Source: Theristus sp. LFF4_11 (taxonomy: Eukaryota; Nematoda; Chromadorea; Monhysterida; Xyalidae). Taken from it: a stretch of 15,565 bases of DNA. The translations under genes were made by a program, and so were the position numbers. Below, piece after piece: positions 9,385-15,565 of this stretch (position 1 is the stretch's first letter; every line of letters starts with the position of its first letter). The DNA is taken from positions 1 through 15,565 of the forward strand of contig JASANC010000837.1 of the NCBI GenBank assembly GCA_030248135.1. Reading direction: 5' to 3'. The notes beneath the pieces were generated by a model that worked only from the letters and a program-made list of their open reading frames with translations, ran no database searches and was not told the DNA's origin.

Positions 9385-11840
9385 ATGAAAGCACTAGTTT
9401 CGATCTTCCCGTTGATCTTTGCTGCCGTCAACGGGCAGAGTCCGCCGGCGCCGAAAAATCTCGAGCTTTTACCGCCGGCACCGAAACTGCTGCCGCCCGC
9501 TCCAAAGCCCCCGTCCCCGCCCGCTCCCCCGGGACCTTCGCAGCTGCCCGCGGTGCCCGCATCGATCAAGACCGCCAACGCACGGCTGCTTTCACCCAAA
9601 AAAGACCTGCCCCCACCTCCGTCCGCTCTGCCGAAATTGCCGCCGCCGCCGTCCGGTGCCGTGGTGAAACGCCAACCGCCGTTGGACTTGTTGCCGCCGA
9701 TACCGCTGTCCGCGGGCAGGGGCCCGCCGCCGATTCTCGACGCGGACGCCGTGATCCTGGTGCCACCGAAGGAGGAGGTGCTTCCGCCAGCGCCCGCGCC
9801 ACCGCCACCGCCGGAGTTGCCGGAGTTGCCTGAATTTTCGCCAAACTCCCTGCACGGTGTCGTTCTCCCAGGACCTCTCGGACCACGGGTCGGACCGCCA
9901 CCCCCGCCGACGCCCTATTACGAACCGCTGCCACCGCCGCAGCTCCCTCCACCGCCTTATGGCGGAGTTTATAGGCAACCCCCACCACCCCACGGTCACC
10001 CACCACCACCAGCCAATCCACAGCCTCCACACTTGCCACCTCCTCCAGCGGTGCTGCCCGCTGCCCCGAAAGCGCATCCACTATATCCAGCTTATCCGGG
10101 CTACCTCCCACCGCCTCCCGCGGGTCCTCTACCTCTGAATCAGACGCCACCGGGCCCTTACGCACCGCCCCCACCACCACCACCACCTCCTCCTCCACCA
10201 CCACCGCCGCCACCGCCACTACCGCCACCACCACCCCCACCACAAAAACCACCTGTGCCTCCACCAACTCCGGCCTACTTGCCTCCCCCACCGCCTCCCC
10301 CGCCTCAAAGAGGTCCATTAGCTCCGCTGGCACCTTTACCCCCGCCGCCAGGACTAGTTCATCTTTCATCACGACCACTTCCACCCCCACCGCCTCAAGG
10401 CTATGTTCCTCCACCGCCGCCCCCTCCGCAAAAAAGTCCGTTAAGCCCATTGTCTTTGCGACTACCTCAACGAGGTCCACCACCGCCACCTCCACCACCG
10501 CCACCTCCACCACCGCCACCTCCGCCTCCACCTCCTCCGGGCTACCTACCTCCCCCACCGCCTCCCCCGCCTCACGGAAGTCCATTAGCTCAGAAAGTAC
10601 CTCAGCTAGGCACTCCACCACCACCACCAACACCACCACCACCACCACCACCACCACCACCACCACCACCACCACCACCACCACCAGGACAAGGTCTGCC
10701 TGTCCCTGCCCCACCTCCGCCTGGTCCACTACTCAGACGACCCTTTCCCGGGCCTTTGGACAACTCTCTGAGAAGGCCCCTGCCGCCAGTGTTACCACGG
10801 AAGGTTGGCTGTTTGTTACTTCTGATTGGTTGTTTCTTAATGTTTTTCTTTTCATATGTTGATTTGCAAGAATTTTATCTGTATTAACGTGCGTGCGTGT
10901 TACCGTAAAGTCTTGCATATAAGGTCTCCTTATATAAATTTGAAAATGAAGCTTTTGTGAAAAAATTGGAATTTTTGTGCGACAACGTTCTAGGGGAGAG
11001 GAGGTCTTATAAAGCGAAACTTAGGAAGTCCGGGTCTTATAAACGGGGTACGATTTTGACCAAGTCAAAATTTTGAATTTTTTGGTTTCCCGCTGTGTGA
11101 CACTCCGCCCACTACTTTTGGGTGGGGTCTTATAAGTGGGAGGAACCTTATATGCAAGACTTTACGGTATCTTATAGCAACACGAAAAGAGACAACCTGT
11201 TTGTTTCCCGCTTTCCTAGTTTTTTGTTGACCTTTGACAGCGACCGTATCATTTTTCCCAATTTGTTCATTACTCTCTGTATGTTTACCCATTTCAGCCG
11301 ACCCCGCTCGCTGCTCCCGGTAAATTCCCGGGCGCCGAGTCCTGTACGGACTCACAGAGCCTCTGCGAGTTCTGGTCGGAATTGGGCGAATGCGTCGCGA
11401 ATCCAATCTACATGAACAACCTGTGTCCGCACTCCTGTGGACGATGTGGCCCGAAGGTAAAGTGGTAGTTGTGTCGAAAAGTGTCACGTGAACATGACGT
11501 CATTGCAATAAAAAGTTATGTCCATTTCTTGGGCTTTTTCAGCCGACATACATACTTTCAAGCAGTTGACTGAATATGATTCACAAAAATTTTAAATTTA
11601 GTAAAAAAACATTGTCAGTGCATGTTCAAACCTGCAAACGCTGCAAGTTCAACCAATTCCGTGGTTCAGCATACCGGCGTTTCCTTGTAACGCTGTTCAA
11701 GCTGGCTCTTCCAATTGCAACAGGTGCGAATCTGCGCCGACGCCAACGCCCAGTGTCCGATCTGGGCGCAACTGGGCGAATGCGTCGCGAATCCGGCCTA
11801 CATGAATGTCTACTGTAAACGGACGTGTCGACAATGCTGA
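9385..11840 (+). CDS. Secreted polyproline protein with two C-terminal ShKT domains (3 exons, 564 aa)
   Basis: Exons: 9385-10803, 11298-11456 and 11724-11840 (stop TGA 11838-11840), all joined in phase 0. The start is the ATG at 9385 because it opens a clean signal peptide (MKALVSIFPLIFAAVNG, then Gln-Ser-Pro); the frame extends upstream only through non-ATG codons. Residues 18-473 are cysteine-free and mostly proline, with tracts near 260-278, 21 prolines at 365-385, and 18 at 417-434 coded by pure CCA. Three modules share a GYLPPPP-like core followed by Pro-Leu-Ala/Ser. Basic pairs (VVKR, LLRRP, SLRRP) could be protease sites. Two ShKT domains follow (489-523 and 530-564) with identical CX6CX8CX10CX3CX2C spacing, each containing LGECVANP. 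Such domains are common in secreted metazoan matrix, enzyme and venom proteins. An extracellular structural role is likely but unproven. Neither domain has the Lys-Tyr pair of channel-blocking ShK peptides. Confidence 0.9.
10477..10539 (+). repeat. Coding minisatellite (15-bp unit) for polyproline
   Basis: Three exact 15-base units of the form CCACCACCGCCACCT are followed by six more proline codons, giving 21 consecutive prolines. It lies within exon 1 of the proline-rich gene. Confidence 0.85.
10633..10686 (+). repeat. Pure (CCA)18 coding microsatellite
   Basis: Eighteen uninterrupted CCA codons are in frame with the proline-rich protein. The absence of synonymous variation here, against mixed CCN codons elsewhere in the exon, suggests recent slippage expansion. 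Length is likely polymorphic. Confidence 0.9.
10901..11169. mobile_element. Non-autonomous DNA transposon with 25-bp perfect TIRs in intron 1
   Basis: Arms at 10901-10925 and 11145-11169 are perfect inverted repeats beginning TACCGTAAAGTCTTGCATAT. The outermost TA on each side could be the target duplication. Inside, GGTCTTATAA recurs as a direct repeat at 11003, 11033 and 11126, with a diverged relative near 10922. It has no coding capacity. The superfamily is not assigned. Confidence 0.75.
11484..11502. promoter_or_regulatory. Adjacent palindromic E-box and CRE-like sites in intron 2
   Basis: TCACGTGA (11484-11491) and TGACGTCA (11495-11502) are two perfect 8-base palindromes three bases apart. 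They match the consensus of bHLH-ZIP and of CREB/ATF factors respectively. Function is unknown, and their position just upstream of an AATAAA is odd for an enhancer. Confidence 0.3.
11507..11512 (+). terminator. Intronic poly(A) signal, possible short isoform of the proline-rich gene
   Basis: AATAAA lies 51 bases after the exon 2 donor. If intron 2 is not spliced, the frame reads Val-Lys-Trp and then stops (TAG 11466-11468), leaving one ShKT domain and a short 3' UTR ending at this signal. Confidence 0.4.
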
Positions 11841-13160
11841 CGAGTTTTGTTTTGTTTTTCGATTGCGATAATAATATATGTTCTTCTTAGCTTGGCAGAG
11901 ATAGATAACGTCACGCAGTGCTATGTGCAGCTTTGTGGTCAAGCAATGCTTAGTTATTGGTAAAATCAAGCTAATTCATAAGACTAAGACTTTAGTTTAA
12001 GACTAAGAATAAGCTAAGACTTTTAACATCAGCTCGGGTATTTATTGTACCTATATTTTGCAATATACAACATACAAATACGGCCGTATATTAGTGATAA
12101 TTTGATTAAGGTTGTTGTTCCATTTGTTATTTCTGTTCTAATTATTGTTGTTTCAAAAAAAAGATACATAAAAATTGCTGAAAGCCATCAAATTTGTAAT
12201 TTATTGCAGATTGTAAAAATAATGTATTCATAGATGGGTAAAAACATAAAAGAAGACCAAAAAAACATATCCCAATTTTTTTGGAAGCACACTAGGAGAA
12301 GTGTTGAACGTGTCATGCGGAGAGAATGTTTTTAACTGATGAAGCTGCTGTCTGTGTTGCTCAAAATAATGGCATCTAAATTTTTTTGTCGGCGCTTCAA
12401 AAATTTTTGCGTTTGTTATTACTTTTCGAAAGTCAAAACCTGCAACGGACAAGTGCTCCACTTGCTATGTGTCTAACCTTTTTTTGAAAAAACAAATGTT
12501 CTTACGAACTTTCACAGGCGTTCGTTGATTTGAACTATAGACTTGCAGACGGAGATGTAAAGCTCTCTCATACTGTTGTTTGTGCGCTTTAAAAAAGTGT
12601 GATTTGAAAAAAGTTGCCCCTGCTGTGAAAAGTTGTCTTGAAATTGAAACAATCTTTTGGACACTTTTTTATCGTTTGAGCGGTGATTGTAAATTTTGTT
12701 TTTATTTCCAGTGTCCATCGAGAAAATTGCATTATTTCACATTTTTGAAACGTTTGACTTGATTCTACTTTATTTTTTTCGTATTTTACATACATTAGTT
12801 CAAAATTGGACATTAGAAGAGGTATGTAACGTTTTGTGCGCTTGATTTTCTTGGAATACGCAGAAATAACTTACTTTCAAACGATTGAAATACGCAGAAA
12901 AAAAATAGAAAAATACTGTACCAAAACTGTTGCAGTAACTCAAAGGGTAATGAGCTATGTTGATGGAAGATGGAATTCATGTGCGTTTAGTTTGAAACAA
13001 AGACTGCTGATCATTGGTTGCTCGATCACCTTACTTGTTTCTCTGGTGTCATTTAGAGCAATCATCAGATTATTGAGCAAAACGGCTTGACTGACTAAAT
13101 GTTTTTCAGTGCTACCATTATTCACGCAATCAGCAAACGGGAAAATTGGCCCTGTAGAAA
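11841..13160. other. AT-rich intergenic region, no recognised gene
   Basis: No AATAAA close to the stop at 11840 is visible, so the 3' end of the proline-rich gene is undefined. Short AAGACTAAGA-type direct repeats occur near 11981-12020. Several open frames (for example 12836-13090, which starts with GTG) lack family signatures. A strong splice acceptor (CTGACTAAATGTTTTTCAG, ending 13109) precedes the next gene and may close a 5' UTR intron or receive a spliced leader. Confidence 0.5.
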
Positions 13161-13286
13161 ATGATGAATTGCGTTCGTCTGTGTTTGGCCGCTGCCCTGT
13201 TTGTGGCGTTCGTTTGTGGCCAGCAGCTTTGCGTCATGGAAGAGCCAGGACTTGACACTATTCTTAAAAACTACAACAAAAACCAG
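13161..13286 (+). CDS. Probable signal-peptide first exon of an unidentified secreted protein (partial)
   Basis: ATGATG opens 42 codons. The first 20 residues form a typical signal peptide with an LCLAAALFVAFVCG core, followed by Gln-Gln-Leu-Cys and an acidic stretch (VMEEPGLD), ending ...Lys-Asn-Gln at a CAG|GTCCAT donor in phase 0. The acceptor at 13109 places about 51 bases of leader before the ATG. I do not recognise the family. No convincing second exon is visible: 13352 offers an in-frame acceptor but runs into transposon sequence and stops. The next exon may lie beyond the repeat cluster or outside the window. Confidence 0.5.
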
Positions 13287-13427
13287 GTCCATTGTACAGA
13301 TTCATTTTAATGTTGCATCGTTAAAAAAATATGAACCTTTATCAACAACAGAATAACATATCCAACAAGCTGATTGGTTGGCGGTCACGTGATGCATGCA
13401 TTCGGTGCAGACCGAACTCAGCAGTTC

Positions 13428-13600
13428 TCGTGGCCTGGTGGTAGTGCTTTAGACTACAGTTTGTGCTCTCGGGGGATCGAGCCCCGCCGATGGGTGTATA
13501 GGCACTTAATGACAGAGAAAACTCGATGGGCGCCCTAATGGCGTTCTTTACGTTTCTCCGGGTTAACCCTGGCTAAAAACATCGCCTAAAAATCCCAACA
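13428..13600 (+). mobile_element. tRNA-derived SINE
   Basis: TGGCCTGGTGGTAGTG (13431-13446) resembles a pol III A box and GGATCGAGCCC (13474-13484) a B box about 35 bases later. A unique body follows, then a CAA-rich tail. There is no clean cloverleaf or anticodon context, so it is not called a tRNA gene. The B box is identical to that of the SINE in arylsulfatase intron 8. Confidence 0.65.
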
Positions 13601-13612
13601 ACTGCAACAACG

Positions 13613-13613
<1 letters not shown>

Positions 13614-13682
<69 letters not shown>
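13614..13682 (+). repeat. (CAA)n trinucleotide array
   Basis: About 23 near-perfect CAA units, preceded by imperfect ones from 13597. It probably grew from the 3' tail of the SINE. Confidence 0.95.
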
Positions 13683-13683
<1 letters not shown>

Positions 13684-13739
13684 TCTCAGCCATTCATGCA
13701 CAGAACGCATGCACCAACCAATCAGCTAGTTGAATACAA

Positions 13740-14000
13740 TGTGTTATTGTATATCTAAAAATGCGAGAGACGCATATAAAAGGAGGAATATGGCTTTGTG
13801 TAAGCAGTGAGAGACTTGGCTCGACAACTCTTTTCAAGTCTCTGATGTGGTACACACGGATACAAGTACACAAGAGTAATATTTTTGCGCCGCGTTTGTT
13901 TTGCTGAAAAGCGAAAATAGCTTTAAAATTATTTTATAATTGTCCTCTCCAGTTTAGTCTGAAGTCACAGCGAAATTCTGTAACTCTGTGCAAAAACACA
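13740..14000 (+). mobile_element. Candidate solo LTR of a retrotransposon
   Basis: The 261-bp segment starts TGTGTT and ends AACACA (TG...CA with a 6-bp inverted repeat). It is flanked by ACAA on both sides (13736-13739 and 14001-14004), consistent with a 4-bp target duplication. A strong TATA box (ATATAAAAGG, near 13774) and a GC-richer stretch after it fit a U3-R organisation. No primer-binding site, polypurine tract or coding region adjoins it, hence solo. Short termini can match by chance. Confidence 0.45.
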
Positions 14001-14017
14001 ACAATCAGAGACTGCGG

Positions 14018-14955
14018 GATCAGCGCATTGAATTACCCTGGAAAACACCCTTTTCTTGTTTTTGGTTCCTGGACCGATTTCGCCAACTTCCACGGCCGAT
14101 TCGCCCGAAATCGTTTCTATTCGGCATCTAGAGTTGCTCACGTAAGAAAACTAACCCAAAATTCGTGATCAGCGCATTGAATTACCCTGGGAAACACCCT
14201 TTTCTTGTTTTTTGTTTCTGGACCGATTTCGCCAACTTCCACGGCCGATTCGCCCGAAATCGTCACGATTCAGTATCTAGAGTTGCTCACATAAAAAACT
14301 AACCCAAAATCCGGGATCAGCGCATTGAATTACCCTGGAAAACACCCTTTTCTTGTTTTTGGTTCCTGGACCGATTTCGCTAACTTCCACGGCCGATTCG
14401 CCCGAAATCGTCACGATTCAGCATCTAGAGTTGCTCACGTAAGAAAACTAACCCAAAATTCGTGATCAGCGCATTGAATTACCCTGGAAAACACCCTTTT
14501 CTTGTTTTTCGTTCCTGGACCGATTTCGCCAATTTCCACGGCCGATTCGCCCGAAATCGTAACGATTCAGCATCTAGAGTTGCTCACATAAGAAAACTAA
14601 CCCAAAATTCGTGATCAGCGGATTGAATTACCCTGGAAAACACCCTTTTCTTGTTTTTCGTTCCTGGACCGATTTCGCCAACTTCCACGGCCGATTCGCC
14701 CGAAATCGTCACGATTCAGCATCTAGAGTTGCTCACGTAAAAAACTAACCCAAAATTCGTGATCAGCGCATTGATTTACCCTGGAAAACACCCTTTTCTT
14801 GTTTTTCGTTCTGGGACCGATTTCACCGATTTCCACAGCCGATTCGCCCGAAATCGTCACGATTCATCATCTAGAGTTGCTCACTAAGAAAACTAACCCA
14901 AAATCCGTGATCAGCGTATTGAATTCCTACGGACTAAACATTTCTCCTATTTTTC
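14018..14955 (+). repeat. Tandem satellite, six 148-149-bp monomers plus a partial seventh
   Basis: The monomer start GATCAGCGCATTGAATTACC recurs at 14018, 14167, 14315, 14464, 14613, 14761 and 14909 (the last diverged). Copies are highly similar. Each holds an internal inverted repeat, CGATTTCG...CGAAATCG, around CGGCCGATTCGCC. Monomer length is close to nucleosomal. Open frames in it are incidental. Confidence 0.95.
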
Positions 14956-14987
14956 GTAGCTCAGACAAAATTTGTAAGAGTTAAAAA

Positions 14988-15335
14988 CTGATACCCAGTC
15001 AAAATGCTACCAACTTTAAAAAAATGCTTAATTTTGACACAAAAAATGCCCGGGCAAAAAAATAAATTAAATTTTCAGAATCTACGGATGAAATTACCCT
15101 AGGAAACATTTTTGTTCAACTGTGAAAGTGTCCCAGCTAAAAATTGAAAGGGCGAACACTTGAAACCAGGTAAAAACCCTTCGATTTTTGAAAAATGCCC
15201 ATTTTTTACCCAAAAAGTGGGTCGGGGCAAAAAATTAACTCAATTTTAAAAATCTCCAGGTGAAGTTACCCCAGGAAACATTTTTGTTTGACTGTAAAGT
15301 GTCACAGGTAAAAATTGAAAGGGCGAACACATATG
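14988..15335 (+). repeat. Two-copy degenerate tandem repeat, period about 172 bp
   Basis: Two diverged copies share, in order, a CAGGTAAAAA-like start, an A/T-rich GGCAAAAAA segment, ATTACCCTAGGAAACATTTTT and AATTGAAAGGGCGAACAC (15142-15159 and 15313-15330). The ATTACCC...GGAAACA core resembles the same part of the neighbouring satellite, so the two may share an ancestor. Confidence 0.8.
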
Positions 15336-15511
15336 ATTACATACCAGAAAAAAATAGAAACAAAAATAAGTAACATAAACTTCAGAATAGGTTTTTTCGT
15401 GTCTACAGCGTATGAAAAGTTGTCCGATAAAAATTTTTTCGCGGCTCCAAGCACAACTTTGGGTGTTCGTTTTGTGTGCACAGGAGCAGGTTTGTAGCTT
15501 ATACCGTATTA

Positions 15512-15548
15512 CCCCCATTAAACCCCCCCTACCATTAATCCCCCCCCC
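15512..15548 (+). repeat. C-rich tract with runs of 5, 7 and 9 C
   Basis: Three growing C runs are separated by ATTAAA- and TACCATTAAT-like spacers. On the minus strand this is a G-rich stretch able in principle to form a G-quadruplex, the nine-G run supplying two of the four tracts. Confidence 0.8.
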
Positions 15549-15565
15549 ACCAAGCAATACGTAAC

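Larger units (their letters stand above)
13363..13732. mobile_element. MITE-armed composite element enclosing a SINE and a CAA array
   Basis: The left arm (CAACAAGCTGATTGGTTGG, then TCACGTGATGCATGC) and the right arm (reverse complement CAACTAGCTGATTGG, then TGCATGC) are the same family as the hairpin MITE at 3139-3261. The right arm lacks about 12 bases found in the left. Between them lie a tRNA-like SINE and a trinucleotide array. Either the SINE inserted into a MITE or the whole unit is mobilised together. Confidence 0.6.

Noticed and set aside
9566..10729. Long minus-strand open frame (387 codons) opposite the proline-rich exon
   Set aside because: It is rich in valine and glutamate because it reads the complement of CCN-type repeats. 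It has no signal, domain or splice logic and is a shadow of the real gene.
12522..12560. Exon-like segment after a TTTCACAG acceptor
   Set aside because: Only about 13 codons before a GTAAAG donor, with no recognisable peptide and no partner exons in phase.
13430..13500. Functional tRNA gene
   Set aside because: A- and B-box-like motifs are present but no clean acceptor stem or cloverleaf. The repeat tail and a second diverged copy in the window indicate a SINE.
15386..15490. Possible coding exon with acceptor at 15385 and donor at 15491
   Set aside because: The open frame does not match the phase of the only upstream exon, and no protein family is recognisable. Context is repetitive.

Overview
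This is invertebrate-type metazoan nuclear DNA. Genes are split by many short introns (about 90-600 bp) with GT-AG and one GC-AG boundary. TATA boxes and AATAAA signals are present, there are no bacterial-style operons or Shine-Dalgarno sites, and the non-coding DNA is rich in small transposons, tRNA-derived SINEs and satellite repeats. The species cannot be named from sequence alone. A tunicate, cnidarian or other lower metazoan would fit; this is inference.

Layout. (1) 670-1921, plus strand: a four-exon gene for an Mpv17/PMP22-family membrane protein closest to MPV17L2. (2) 7269-2211, minus strand: a complete 14-exon gene for a 518-residue secreted or lysosomal arylsulfatase of the ARSB/ARSI/ARSJ type. 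All catalytic motifs are present and the reading frame stays intact across every junction. These two genes converge tail to tail and their 3' ends probably overlap. (3) 7270-9290: about 2 kb of AT-rich divergent intergenic DNA with no recognisable gene. (4) 9385-11840, plus strand: a three-exon gene for a secreted, extremely proline-rich protein (about 450 residues of polyproline) ending in two ShKT six-cysteine domains. (5) 13161-13286, plus strand: a probable signal-peptide first exon of a further secreted protein whose remaining exons are not identified.

Repeats. Arylsulfatase introns hold a TCAA tetranucleotide array, a tRNA-like SINE, a hairpin MITE and a Tc1/mariner-type MITE. Intron 1 of the proline-rich gene holds a 269-bp element with perfect 25-bp terminal inverted repeats. 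From 13363 onward the DNA is almost wholly repetitive: a MITE-armed composite enclosing a SINE and a CAA array, a candidate solo LTR of 261 bp, six tandem 148-149-bp satellite monomers plus a partial one, a two-copy 172-bp repeat distantly similar to the satellite, and a C-rich tail.

The genes show no evident joint pathway. They look like ordinary neighbours. The least ordinary items are the polyproline/double-ShKT protein, with its possible alternative 3' end, and the dense repeat cluster at the right end. All exon models were made by eye from splice-site consensus, phase and family motifs. No transcript or database evidence was available.
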